Below, piece after piece: positions 20,650 through 31,935 of a stretch of 64,000 bases of DNA. Numbering within the stretch: the stretch's first letter is position 1; the number at the start of each line of letters is the position of its first letter. The notes under the pieces were generated by a model. That model worked only from the letters and a program-made list of their open reading frames with translations, was not told where the DNA came from and did no database searches. Origin of the DNA: Musa acuminata AAA Group (Eukaryota > Streptophyta > Magnoliopsida > Zingiberales > Musaceae); contig NC_088348.1 of NCBI RefSeq assembly GCF_036884655.1, positions 20,406,501-20,470,500 of the forward strand. Reading direction: 5' to 3'. The position numbers and the translations under genes were made by a program.

Positions 20650-22145
20650 TGTTGGGAAATCATTGGGGGGCGACATCATATGCGCAGCGGAAGAACAAGA
20701 AAACAAAAATCCCCGATTCCCAAAAAGATGTTCGTCGTCGTGCGAAGATTGGTGCGCAAAAAATCCGCAAAACACAAAACTGCGTATAGAGATTATGTTA
20801 CCTAGGGAGATCGTATATCCCTGTTTTCTTGCAGATCCTTAGGAGAGGGTGAAGGAGGTCAGGCGTCCTCCTCTCTAGCGGTGATCCACACAGCAGGGTT
20901 GCGACGACGCTCCTCAAAACTCGAGGCCTACTCTGAGGTGGAGAGGGAGAGGAGAATAGGAAAGGCAAGCAAAGACTCTAGCCTATGAGGCTGTGAATCC
21001 CTCCTATTTATAGAGATCCCGTGTCAAACCCTAATGGGTCCTTCCCTAGTGGGTATTGGATCTGCATCCAATAAGACAAGGGCTCCGTCGGATATCTCAT
21101 ATCCGAACCTCTACTCATCGCAATGCCTATCATATGTGTGTGACCCTCTAGGCCCAATATCGAGCTGGCCGTGAGTCATACCTGTCAGAACTCCTTATGA
21201 CTGAGTGAATTATTATCTCTGTAATAATTCACTTGACTCATCGATTACGGACGTACTAGGCTACTACGCCGTAGTCCCGAGACGATACAGGGGAATCCAA
21301 TCCATTGGACCTGTCTGTCCTCAGTTACCATGTACCTATAGTCCCTCATCCATCTAATATCCCAGAGACCGTATATCGAGCATGGTGCTGTCAGACCCAT
21401 ACGGTTTCTACTCGAGTCTCGCTCTAATCGGATTCTCCCAGAGAACTCTTTCTCTCTCAACCCGAATGACCCTGGCCAGGGATTTGTCTGAGCAAGAACA
21501 CATAGGATATTCCTCTCATGACACCGAGAGTGGATGATCCTCTATTGACACTCAATAGCCCTCGTAAGGTCGACTACCACTCCCAATGACCAGCTGTACT
21601 AGATCTGGGAGCAGCCAAACCTATAAGTCTGGTATCAAAGAGTGGAGCACTCATACAGGACATCCTTGGTGTCTCAAGTCTAAGGACCAGATACACCACT
21701 AGGACTACGGAATCGCTGTCTGACAATAAGGCATCATCAACCATCCAGCATTTCGTAAGCGGATCAATCAGTGAACTCATTCTCCAATGAGCACCTGTAC
21801 TGTATCCCTAGTGTCCCTACACGAGCAGCTATGAGACCAGCTGCATCCATCATATGGACGGGTATACAGCACACCAGTCTATCCGGTTATCACGATGTCC
21901 TTCTCGAGTAACCTATGACCGGGATTATTTAGGATATGTGTTTAAAGGTGAATCGATCTCATTATCGTGATCTCATCACGATCCGATTCCCATTGCACAA
22001 ATCCAAGGACATCACAATATATGTATGCATTTATGCAATAGTTATAAAGTGATATACGCCAAAATATAATAAGCAAAAAGATTATGTATCAAGTCACATG
22101 TGCCATCACTCACGTGATTGGCTTGCTGGGCACCTATGACTAGCA
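20650..22145 (-). repeat. D 3' LTR (1,496 bp)
   Basis: TGTTGGG to CTAGCA. Inverted repeat at 21205-21232; paired CACGTG-type boxes near the inner end (the first changed to CACATG here, kept in the other LTR); TATA on the minus strand at about 21003-21011. Confidence 0.95.
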
Positions 22146-22157
22146 ATCTCCCACTTG
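22146..22157 (-). promoter_or_regulatory. D polypurine tract
   Basis: CAAGTGGGAGAT on the minus strand, immediately before the 3' LTR. Confidence 0.88.
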
Positions 22158-22253
22158 ACCTAAAGCCAATCACCTATGTGTCTGATCCCCATCAGACTCC
22201 TGTGACGCTCAAAGACAAAATGAGACAACGGCTTTGTCAGTGGATCTGCAATG

Positions 22254-25200
22254 TTATCTTCGGATGGAACTCTTTCCACTACTACATCTCCTCGGGTTAC
22301 GATCTCTCTTATAAGCTGGAACCTCCTCAGAACACTTCTGATGAGACCCGGGTTCCCTTATTTGAGTAATCACCCCATAGTTGTCGCAATATAAGGAAGT
22401 CGACTTGTCGCTATCTGTATCGAATCCCAAATCTGTGATGAACTTCTTCACCCAGACTCCCTCCTTTGCTGCATCCGATGCAGCAATGTACTCCGCCTCT
22501 ATGGTCGAGTCAGTAGTGGTATCTTGCTTGGAACTCTTCCAGCACACTGCTCCTCTATTCAAGGTGTACACATACCCTGAATTCGACTTGCTATCATCGA
22601 CATCAGACTGAAAACTTGAGTCAGTGAAGCCTTCAACCTTAAGGCTATTACCTCCATATACTAGTAAAAGATCCTTAGTCCTTCTCAAGTACATAAGGAT
22701 ACACTTTACTGCTTTCCAGTGCTCCAAGCCTGGATCCGCCTGATACCTGCTCGTGACACTCAGAGCATGCGCTATATCAGGCCTAGTACATAGCATGACA
22801 TACATGATAGACCCTATTGCTGAGGCATAAGGTATCATATTCATGTTTGCCCTTTCTTCTGGTAGTTTTCCATGTCAAACCTTTTGACAATGGTTTCTAT
22901 GTACCTGGACTGGGACAAGCCAAGCATCCTCTTAGATCTATCTCTATAGATTCTAATCCCCAAGATATAGGATGCTTCCCCTAATTCTTTAATGGAGAAG
23001 TGTCTAGATAACCAAGTCTTTACTGTGGATAGCATTCCTACATCATTCCCAATGATGAGGATATCATCCACATATAACACCAAAAAGGTGATAGCGCTCC
23101 CACTTACCTTCCTGTATACACAAGGCTCATCTTCGTTCTTAACGAAGTCATAAGATCTGATTGCCTCATCAAATCTTATGTTCCAACTTCGGGAAGTTTG
23201 CTTTAGTCCATAAATGGATCTAAGCAACCTACACACCTTATCTGGGCAGTTCTTGGACACGAATCCCTCAGGTTGCATCATATACACCTCCTCCTCGAGG
23301 TTCCCATTGAGGAATGCGGTTTTTACATCCATCTGTCAGATCTCATAATCATAGTGTGCTGCAATAGCCAATAGAATTCTGATGAATTTTAGCATTGCTA
23401 CGGGTGAGAAGGTTTCGTCGTAGTCAACACCTTGCCTTTGACGATACCCTTTAGCCACTAGCCTTGCTTTATAGGTCTCTACCTTTCTATCTACTCCGAT
23501 CTTTTTCTTAAAGATCCATTTGCAACCGATGGGTACAATACCTTCGGGCGCATCAACTAGGTTCCAAACCTTATTGGAGTACATAGAATCCATCTCAGAA
23601 TTAATGGCTTCTTGCCACTTCCCGGAGTCTATACTCATAATAGCCTCCTCGTAGGTCTGAGGATCAATATCCTCAGCATCCTCTTCTCTAATATGTCCCA
23701 CATATCTCTCAGGAGGATGAGATACTCTATCAAACCTGCGTAAAGTTGAAACTTGTGTATTAGGTACCTGAACAGACTCGGGCTGTAGAGTGGTGCTTGA
23801 GCTTGGTTCTCTAACTTCGCTCAACTCTATCATTCTCCCACTGTCTCCGCCAAGAATGTGTTCCTTCTCAAGGAACACTGCTCTCTTAGCTACAAAGACC
23901 TTTTGGTCCTCGAGATGATAGAAATAATACCCACAAGTTTCCTTGGGGTATCCCACAAATATGCATCGCTTTATCCTTGATTCTAACTTATCGGGGTTGT
24001 GTCTTTTAACATGGGCAGGGCAGCCCAAAATCTTAACAACCTTAAGATCAGGCTTCTTCCCTTTCCATATCTCATATGGTGTAGACACTACCGACTTAGT
24101 TGGAACTCTGTTCAGAAGGTAAGCTGCGGTTTCTAGGGCATATCCCCAGAATGAGATGGGTAGGTCAGCGAAACTCATCATGGACCGTACCATATCTAAT
24201 AAAGCACGATTTCTCCTTTCAGAGACACCATTGAGCTGAGGTGTGTAAGGAGGTGTCCATTGGGATAATATCCCATGATCCTTGAGGAACTGAGTAAACT
24301 CTGTACTTAAGTACTCACCTCCTCGATCTGATCGAAGAGTTTTGATACTCTTTCCAATCTGGTTCTCCACCTCATTCTTATACTCTCCGAATTTCTCAAA
24401 GGCCTCGGACTTGTACTTCATTAAATACACATATACTTACCTTGAGAAATCATCAGTAAATGTAATGAAGTAGGAGTAACCTCCAATGGCATGAGTTGAC
24501 ATGGGTCCACATACATCACTATGTATGAGTTCCAACAACTCAGTGGCTCTCTCTCCAGTTCCACTAAATGGAGAGTTGGTCAATTTTCCACGAATGCAAG
24601 GCTCACAAGTTGCAAAAGACATATAGTCGAATGGATCTAGATATCCATCATTTAGCAACTTTTGAATCCTTCTTTCATGGATGTGACCTAGCCTACAATG
24701 CCACAGGTATGCACTGTTCACCTCATCTCGTTTCCTCTTAGACACTTACATTCATGATATGTGGAGTAGTGTCTTGCATAAACAAACCTTTATGCAATAT
24801 TCCTCTCGTCAATCTCCCCTCGGCTTTGCTAGAATTTACAATAAATTGTACATGTGATAAGCAATATTGGTATCCAATACCAATGCATTATCACAAAAAT
24901 CTGCCAATTGGAGATTGATCATGAATATACCTGAAGCTTCTCCAAGCTTCTATTTCGCCCTTTCTATAAGGTACTCTTTGTAGTTCCTCTTCCAGTGCCC
25001 ATCTTTACCACAGTGGAAGCACTGGCCTTTGTCCTTTGTTGGGTCTTTCTTAGCAACCTTTGCTTTACCTGGTTTGCCCTTGCCCTTTCCCTTCTTAAGG
25101 GACCTTTCTGCTTTCCTTTTCTTTCTGGTCTCACCAGTGTAGAGAACTGGCTTCTCTTTCTTAATAGTACTCTCTGCCTCCCTCAACATATTGAGGAGCT

Positions 25201-25750
25201 CTGGGAGAGTCACCTCAAGCTTGTTCATATTAAAATTCATTATGAACTGTGAAAAGGAATCTGGTAGGGACTGAAGCACAATGTCCACACACAAGTTATC
25301 CTCTAGGACCATTCCTAGACCTGTGAGTTTCTCTATCCACTCAATCATCTTTAGGACATGGTTCTGAACCGGTGTCCCCTCAGTCATCCTAGCGCGGAAA
25401 AGGCTCTTGGATATCTCATATCGTTGAGTCCTTCCCTGTTCCTCAAACAATTTGCGGACATGTAGGAGAATGGATCTGGCATCCATCTTTTCATGTTGTC
25501 TCTGTAACTCTGGAGTCATAGAGCCCAACATATAGCACTGAGCAAGAGTGGAGTCATCAATGTACTTCATGTAGCGAGCGATCTCATCCTCGCTTGCCCC
25601 TTCTTCGGGCGTAGGCATCACTGTATCAAGGACGTACACGATTTTCTCCGCTGTGAGAACAATTCTCAAGTTACGGAGCCAATCCGTATAATTTGGACTA
25701 GTGAGGCGGTTGACATCAAGTATGCCACGTAAGGGATTTGAAAGCGACAT
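22254..25750 (-). pseudogene. D gag-pol, protease deleted, few stops
   Basis: The ATG at 25750 opens [20 protein letters not shown]. Gag is open to 24950, with an intact CCHC knuckle [17 protein letters not shown]. After a TAG shared with C comes a protease remnant (VLDTNIAYHMYNLL). GAG-pre-integrase has WHCRLGH (about 24690). Integrase has HSDVCGP, LRSDRGGEY and QLNGVSERRN (24540-24210). Reverse transcriptase has YVDDILIIGND (about 23060). RNase H follows from 22844. Defects: stop at 24435, TGG to TGA at 23336-23338 (same codon as in B), and a deletion of about 80 bp with frameshift at 22844-22860 that removes the link between reverse transcriptase and RNase H. Ends at 22254. Confidence 0.93.
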
Positions 25751-25945
25751 TTTCTGAAAATAAAGATGTAGTAGAAATGTATAACATGCAGATTTTGCAA
25801 GAAATAAACTATCAAGATATGGACTTCTATCTTAATATGCTCCCACTATTTTGCTAACGAGTCACGCGACACCCTCAGCACGTGAAACGGAAGTCTCCGG
25901 TAGACTTCTAGTGGGGATCAGGATCCAATCAGCGTCTTAGTGTAA

Positions 25946-26239
25946 CCTCGAGGGACTCGACCAATCACACTAAGCCTAAAAGGTAGGCAACTCTTGCCAA
26001 TCACAACTCCTTGTGATTCCCGTCCTGTTCGGCCTCCGAATCACCATGGCCTCGAGGGACTCGACCAACCATGATGCTCGGTTAAGTCAACACCTTCGTT
26101 ACAAGATGAGTCTGATTTGATGATATACCCTCGAGGGACTCGACCAAGCATACCATGCCCTCAGGTCACCGGTGACATCTCTATGTCGTAAGCAAGATAG
26201 CGAATCGCGATATAGGCGAGTCTCGAGGGACTCGACCAA
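25946..26239. repeat. Leader repeats CTCGAGGGACTCGACCAA (four copies)
   Basis: Copies at 25946-25964, 26050-26068, 26129-26147 and 26221-26239, spaced 104, 79 and 92 bp. Each contains the palindrome-like TCGAGGGACTCGA (arms TCGAG/CTCGA with a GGA centre). B has three and E has four (57382, 57486, 57565, 57656) at similar spacing, while the sequence between them varies more. Confidence 0.85.
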
Positions 26240-27030
26240 CTCAACCTACACCGGGAATCGGTTCCTACTCATAACGATGGAAGGCCACGTGGGTCAATCT
26301 AATTGCCTCACGTTTACCGACTTAATATTATCGAGAGATGTTTCTATGATTTGGTCTCCTAATATGACATGTCACACATATACATATTTAATATATATCT
26401 ACATCGCATGCAAATATATATACATATCTAGTATGTGTATAAGCAATCACACCAGATGATCATGGACCACAACCTAATATGATTAGGCCCGAGCCAGTAG
26501 GCCTAATCACTCACATCAAGATCTATGTGTGCAACGGTGCATCTCCATGCCCTGTGATCGTCCATCTCGTCCTCGTCGGTTTCGTCGACATCTTGATGCA
26601 TCTCCATGCATCACGATCGTCCGTCTCGTGAGTCCCGCTATCACATCCACGCTCCCGCTGCGCCTCCTCATGTGATTACAACTTAATCATAGGCATGCAG
26701 GCCCGACAATAAACGAGAAATATAATGGAGGTTCGTAGACCTCAATAATAATAATCACAAAACACACATCACACGGTCCATGATCATCCGTCCACACATC
26801 ATACATCACATGTATAAATAATCATCATCATGTAGGACTACTAGATAATAATAAAAATAATAATCAACTAAACCTTTTAATTAATTAATATTTTTCTGAA
26901 ATCAGGGACATGTAGGGAATTTCTCAATTCCTAAGGGTATTTTCGTAATTTGGACAAAAGACAGAAACTGGAATTTCTCAAATTCCGAGGGGCAAAACTG
27001 TCTTTTTCCCAGAAAACCCTAATTCCCTCT

Positions 27031-27440
27031 TTCTGCTGCCGCTGCCGCCGCCGCCACCCTACTGGCGGCGGCCTGTGCGGCGGGGCGAGGGCGCTGCCCT
27101 CGCCTACAAGCGGCACGCCCGCTGGCGGCGATGCCGCTGCTGGTGGGCGCCCCCTTCGGGCGCCGCTACCTCCGCAGGTGGTGCTGTCCCGCCGGGAGGC
27201 CGACCCTATGGGGGGAGTTCCGCCCGCGGGAGCAACGGTGGCAGACGCCGCTTCCTTTCGGCGGCAGGCGCCGCTGCCCTGCGGCGCCTCTGCCCGTGGG
27301 TTGCTAGCCCCGCCGGCGGCAAGCCTGCTGCAAGCAGGCCGCCGGCCGGCTGCTGCAGGCACAGCGCTTGCGCATGCGCCGGCGCTGTGCTGCCTGGCTG
27401 CGGCTGCGGCTGCCGCTGCAGGTGGCTGCAGGCATGCAGA
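27031..27440. other. GC-rich island in D leader
   Basis: About 400 bp of very GC-rich sequence (GCCGCTGCCGCCGCCGCC, GGCGGCGGCC, GCCGCCGGCCGGCTGC) in an otherwise AT-rich window. Three frames over both strands are open for 190-210 codons and would give Ala/Pro/Arg-rich chains, but this is expected from lack of A and T, and the frames do not begin with ATG. Absent from B and C. May be captured host sequence or an RNA structure element. Confidence 0.7.
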
Positions 27441-27444
27441 TCGA

Positions 27445-27502
27445 GGGCAGCAACTGTTGCTGCCCTTCCTCGCTTTTGCGTCAACGATTTTGACGTCAAA
27501 AT
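27445..27502 (-). promoter_or_regulatory. D leader palindromes near primer site
   Basis: A 21-nt structure at 27445-27465 with 10-bp arms GGGCAGCAAC/GTTGCTGCCC, and ATTTTGACGTCAAAAT (27487-27502), a perfect 16-bp palindrome. The longer one is 91 nt from the primer site, the same as in C. Confidence 0.6.
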
Positions 27503-27556
27503 TCTTCCTAAACACAATACACGCAGTTCAAAACCAATCATTCGCACGAACAACCT

Positions 27557-27569
27557 GGCTCTGATACCA
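27557..27569 (-). promoter_or_regulatory. D primer binding site
   Basis: TGGTATCAGAGCC on the minus strand, one base from the LTR; matches the initiator tRNA-Met 3' end. Confidence 0.93.
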
Positions 27570-27570
27570 C

Positions 27571-29066
27571 TGTTGGGAAATCATTGGGGGGCGACATCAT
27601 ATGCGCAGCGGAAGAACAAGAAAACAAAAATCCCCGATTCCCAAAAAGATGTTCGTTGTCGTGCGAAGATTGGTGCGCAAAAAATCCGCAAAACACAAAA
27701 CTGCGTATAGAGATTATGTTACCTAGGGAGATCGTATATCCCTGTTTTCTTGCAGATCCTTAGGAGAGGGTGAAGGAGGTCAAGCGTCCTCCTCTCTAGC
27801 GGTGATCCACACAGCAGGGTTGCGACGACGCTCCTCAAAACTCGAGGCCTACTCTGAGGTGGAGAGGGAGAGGAGAATAGGAAAGGCAAGCAAAGACTCT
27901 AGCCTATGAGGCTGTGAATCCCTCCTATTTATAGAGATCCCATGTCAAACCCTAATGGGTCCTTCCCTAGTGGGTATTGGATCTGCATCCAATAAGACAA
28001 GGGCTCCGTCGGATATCTCATATCCGAACCTCTACTCATCGCAATGCCTACCATATGTGTGTGACCCTCTAGGCCCAATATCGAGCTGGCCGTGAGTCAT
28101 ACCTGTCAGAACTCCTTATGACTGAGTGAATTATTATCTCTGTAATAATTCACTTGACTCATCGACTACGGACGTACTAGGCCACTACGCCGTAGTCCCT
28201 AGACGATACAGGGGAATCCAATCCATTGGACCTGTCTGTCCTCAGTTACCATGTACCTATAGTCCCTCATCCATCTAATATCCCAGAGACCGTATATCGA
28301 GCATGGTGCTGTCAGACCCATACGGTTTCTACTCGAGTCTCTCTCTAATCGGATTCTCCCGGAGAACTCTTTCTCTCTCAACCCGAATGACCCTGGCCAG
28401 GGATTTGTCTGAGCAAGAACACATAGGATATTCCTCTCGTGACACCGAGAGTGGATGATCCTCTATTGACACTCAATAGCCCTCGTAAGGTCGACTACCA
28501 CTCCCAATGACCAGTTGTACTAGATCTGGGAACAGCCAAACCTATAAGTCTGGTATCAAAGAGTGGAGCACTCATACAGGACATCCTTGGTGTCTCAAGT
28601 CTAAGGACCAGATACACCACTAGGACTACGGAATCGCTGTCTGACAATAAGGCATCATCAACCATCCAGCATTTCGTAAGCGGATCAATCAGTGAACTCA
28701 TTCTCCAATGAGCACCTGTACTGTATCCCTAGTGTCCCTACACGAGCAGCTATGAGACCAGCTGCATCCATCATATGGACGGGTATACAGCACACCAGTC
28801 TATCCGGTTATCACGATGTCCTTCTCGAGTAACCTATGACCGGGATTATTTAGGATATGTGTTTAAAGGTGAATCGATCTCATTATCGTGATCTCATCAC
28901 GATCCGATTCCCATTGCACAAATCCAAGGACATCACAATATATGTATGCATTTATGCAATAGTTATAAAGTGATATACGCCAAAATATAATAAGCAAAAA
29001 GATTATGCATCAAGTCACACGTGCCATCACTCACGTGATTGGCTTGCTGGGCACCTATGACTAGCA
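27571..29066 (-). repeat. D 5' LTR (1,496 bp)
   Basis: TGTTGGG to CTAGCA. TATA box on the minus strand at 27926-27934; inverted repeat 28126-28153; two CACGTG boxes near 29018 and 29032. Colinear with the 3' LTR with no length difference. Confidence 0.95.
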
Positions 29067-29071
29067 AGATT

Positions 29072-29228
29072 AGTGGATCTCTATTCAATAATCTCTCATT
29101 GGCTTTTATTGGATCTCAATCATAGGATCCAATAATTCATAGGCTTATTGGATATCCATTAAGATAAGGGCTCCGATGGATATCTCATATCTGATCCTTT
29201 ACTCGTCGTAATGCTTACCATGTGTGTG
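29072..29228 (-). repeat. E LTR, second part
   Basis: Continues the E LTR after D: AGTGGATCTCTATTC, CATTGGCTTTTATTGG, GATATCTCATATCTG, up to ACCATGTGTG where F starts. Matches K 19433-19590. Confidence 0.85.
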
Positions 29229-29563
29229 TGTTAGGACTCTAGTTAGGAGAGTCCTAATTGAGAGGGATATTCATGTAAAATCTACCTAAGCCGACCCTTA
29301 TTAAAGAGGTGAAGAGGTCGGCTAGGGTTAGGAGGTTGATTCTTAGAGAAGAATTAAGAGTTGTAAAGGAATATGAGTCTTGAGTAGGAGTTCTATTAGG
29401 AGTTAGGGTCAGCCATGTATTCTTCCTTTTTTTATAACAATAGATGAATCTTTTTTGCAGCCTTTGAGCAACAACTAGGAGGGAGGAACCCCTATAGAGT
29501 TCCAAGGAGGTCGATCCCCTAAAGAGATCAACCCCAAGTTTAGAATCTGCAAGGGTTCTACCA
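29229..29563 (+). repeat. F 5' LTR (335 bp)
   Basis: TGTTAGGACTCTAGTTAGGAG to GTTCTACCA. The 3' LTR is longer (394 bp) because it keeps a CCCTATAAATAG TATA box and a repeated AGGAGTCTTGAGTAGG segment that this copy lacks; this copy therefore has no clear TATA box. Confidence 0.88.
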
Positions 29564-29565
29564 CC

Positions 29566-29577
29566 TGGTATCATAGC
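29566..29577 (+). promoter_or_regulatory. F primer binding site
   Basis: TGGTATCATAGC, two bases after the LTR; an initiator tRNA-Met type site with one change (CATAGC for CAGAGC). Confidence 0.8.
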
Positions 29578-29784
29578 ACTATTCTTGGTATTTCGCTACC
29601 CTTCCACATCCATCCATCAGCCCTATACAGCCACCCAAAGCAATTCTCACAATTGCTTAAAAGGTCGTCGCCAAATTCCGCTGTCATCTCCATCATCGCG
29701 GATCATCCTTTGATCTCCCCGTGAATTGTAATAGGTTATAGTTTCCTACCTTACTACTACTGCAATTTAGTTATCCTTATTTTA

Positions 29785-30160
29785 AAATATAGCAGATTGG
29801 ACATAAAATATAAGTAGTTTATATTGAGAATATTTTGACAAAACTAAAAGTAAATCTACTATTAGGAAGTGTCCAAGCTATCATAAAAATTTTGTAGAGA
29901 TTTGGATAGAAAAACATAGTATCAAGATCAAAAAAGCAGTGGTATACGGCTGAAATTTTACAGTACAGATTTTCAAGTATAGCAAATTAGACATAAAAGA
30001 TCAATAGTTTATATTGAGCATTTTTTAACAGAACCAAAGAAAAATTTGCTGTTAGGAAGTGTCAAAGCTGTCATAAAAATTTTGCACAAATTTGGATAGA
30101 AAAAATGTAGTAGCAAGATCAAACAGACTATGCTACGCGGTTGGAATTCTGCAATGTATC
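29785..30160. repeat. Two 190-bp tandem units in F leader
   Basis: ATATAGCAGATTGGACATAAAA at 29787 recurs as GTATAGCAAATTAGACATAAAA at 29977, and the following 180 bp align throughout (TAGTTTATATTGAG, TTAGGAAGTGTC, CATAAAAATTTTG). The copies are clearly diverged, so this is an old duplication. Confidence 0.8.
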
Positions 30161-30209
30161 TTTCGTCGTAGAGATGAAAACTTTATGACGAAAAGTTTAT
30201 GCAGCAATA

Positions 30210-30917
30210 TAGTATTCATACAGGACTGTGATGTAGTGGCCTAGTACATCCGCAATCGATGAGTCGAGTAAATTATTATGAAGATAATAATTCATTGAAC
30301 CAGAAGGAGTTATGATAGGTATGACTCACGGTTAGCTCGATATTGGGCCTAGAGGGTCACACACATATGGTAGACATTGCGACGAGTAAAGGTTCAAATA
30401 AGTCCGATATCAAAGAATGAAGTATTCATACAGGACATCCTTGGTGTCTCAAGTCTAAGGACCAGATACACCATTGGGACAACGAAATCGTTGTCTGAAA
30501 ATGAGATATCATTAACCATCAAACATTCCGTGAGCGAATCAATCAGTGAACTCATTCTCCAATGAGCACCTACATTGTATTCCTAGTATTCCCACACGAG
30601 CAATTATGAGACCAGCCACCTCCATAAAATGTTTGGGTATCTTGTATACTAGTCTGTCCGGTTATCTCGATGTCCCTCTCGAGTAACCTATGACCAAGAT
30701 TATTTAGGATCTATGTTTAAAGATGAATCGGTCTCATTATCATGATCTCATTACGATCCGATTCTCATTGCACAAATCCATGGATATCACAATATATTCA
30801 TGCAATAGGCAATATAAAGTGATAAAATACTAAATAATAATAATAAATAAAAAGACTGTGCCAAGTGACATGTGTCATCACTCACGTGATTGGCTTGTAG
30901 GGTACCTATGACTAGTA
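30210..30917. repeat. Head-to-head copia LTR fragments in F leader
   Basis: 30220-30400 matches the B/C/D LTR superfamily in plus orientation (GGCCTAGTACATCCG, inverted repeat 30269-30296, GGGCCTAGAGGGTCAC). 30400-30917 matches it in minus orientation (CAGGACATCCTTGGTGTCTC onward to CTATGACTAGTA). The switch of strand is at about 30400. No target duplication found. Confidence 0.75.
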
Positions 30918-31440
30918 AAATCATCTTGACTTGAATGAGCATATTGAAGAACCTATTTGTCAAGGACTTAGGAATTTAAAGTGCAAGCACTAAGAATCAT
31001 CCCCACATTTAATGAGTCTTATCAAAAGGTTAGGGGATCGATATTGTAATGAGAGAATACCTCAACTATAAAGCATATGAAGTGTTGCAATCATGAAGCA
31101 TCATTGACTCAACACCGATCAAAAATCACTTTTAAAGAAGAAGAGGTGAAGCTCAACCTTAGCACAATAATGCTCTCATCGTTTTTATCTGAATGATAAA
31201 TGATTTAGTCAAAAGGATCATGATTGACATAAGTAGTTATATTAAGATATTTTATTTTAATATCTTCTCAAAGATTAGTTTGACAACTAATGATCTTTCC
31301 TCGATGTCCTTCTTATCCTTGATGGAGTTAACTAGCAACTTAATCTTCTCCTAACATTTCTACCCTCCATGAAATGTTCACGTTAGACCCTTGTGAAGTG
31401 ACGAGATTCTTTATGGTCAATATCCCATCAACCTACAATG
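30918..31440. other. Unassigned sequence
   Basis: AT-rich, non-coding; no similarity to the other elements that I can see and no repeats. It lies between the two groups of LTR fragments. Confidence 0.4.
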
Positions 31441-31935
31441 GTATCATTGGTCCACATACGTTGAATTGACTATGAGAGATGGTGTTGACTATAAGATATC
31501 TATCGAAGCCTCTATCTTATTGAATATCCAATAAGCCCATAAATTATTGGATCCTATGGATGAGATTTAATAAGAGCCAATGAGAGATTATTGGATAGAG
31601 ATTCACTAATCTAGGAGGCTTGGGTAGTTGGATAGAGATCCAATACCCAATATGATAGGATCCATTAGGGTTAAGTTGACAAAAGACCTCTATAAATAGG
31701 AGAGAACCAAAGGATCATAAGCTAGAGCTTCTCTTGGTTGCCATCTCCTATTCTCCTCTCCCCTTCTCCTCCTCAGATAGTAGGCCTGGAGATTTAAGAA
31801 GCATTATCGTAGCCCTATTGTGTGGATCATTATTAGAGAGGAGGACACTTGACCTCCTTCATCATCTCCTATAGATCTGCAGGGATTTAGGGATATTCAA
31901 TCTCTTTAGGTAAAATATAATCTTTCATATATGTA
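31440..31935 (+). repeat. E/K-type LTR fragment, plus orientation
   Basis: Matches K and E in reverse: GATATCTATCGAAGCC, GAGATTATTGGATAGAG, ACCTCTATAAATAGGAG (TATA near 31691), CTAGAGCTTCTCTTGG, GAGGAGGACACTTGACCTCC, ending about 31935. Both LTR termini are missing. Confidence 0.78.

Larger units (their letters stand above)
25751..27556 (-). other. D leader (about 1.8 kb, non-coding)
   Basis: Unusually long leader between primer site and gag. In transcription order: palindromes (27502-27445), GC-rich island (27440-27031), AT-rich part with TAATTAATTAAT and CATATATACAT stretches (26900-26340), then four CTCGAGGGACTCGACC repeats, then gag. No coding similarity that I recognise. C and B have lost most of it; E keeps a related leader. 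Confidence 0.8.
20650..29066 (-). mobile_element. Ty1/copia element D, youngest structurally complete copy
   Basis: The 8,417-bp element is bounded by TGTTGGG at 20650 and CTAGCA at 29066, with perfect target duplication AGATT (20645-20649 and 29067-29071). Both LTRs are 1,496 bp; I count 14 differences between them by eye, about 0.9 percent, nearly all transitions. Polypurine tract, primer site, long leader and all domains except most of protease are present. Despite the young LTRs the coding region is already broken, partly by defects shared with B or C. Confidence 0.95.

Noticed and set aside
25946..26239. Pol III or tRNA-like gene suggested by B-box-like GGTCGAGTCC
   Set aside because: No A box at the right distance, no cloverleaf, no terminator run; only a partial motif match.
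26931..27710. Long open frames of about 190-210 codons on both strands in the GC island
   Set aside because: They overlap on opposite strands, do not begin with ATG, have only Ala/Pro/Arg-rich composition and lie in a retrotransposon leader and LTR; expected from high GC content.
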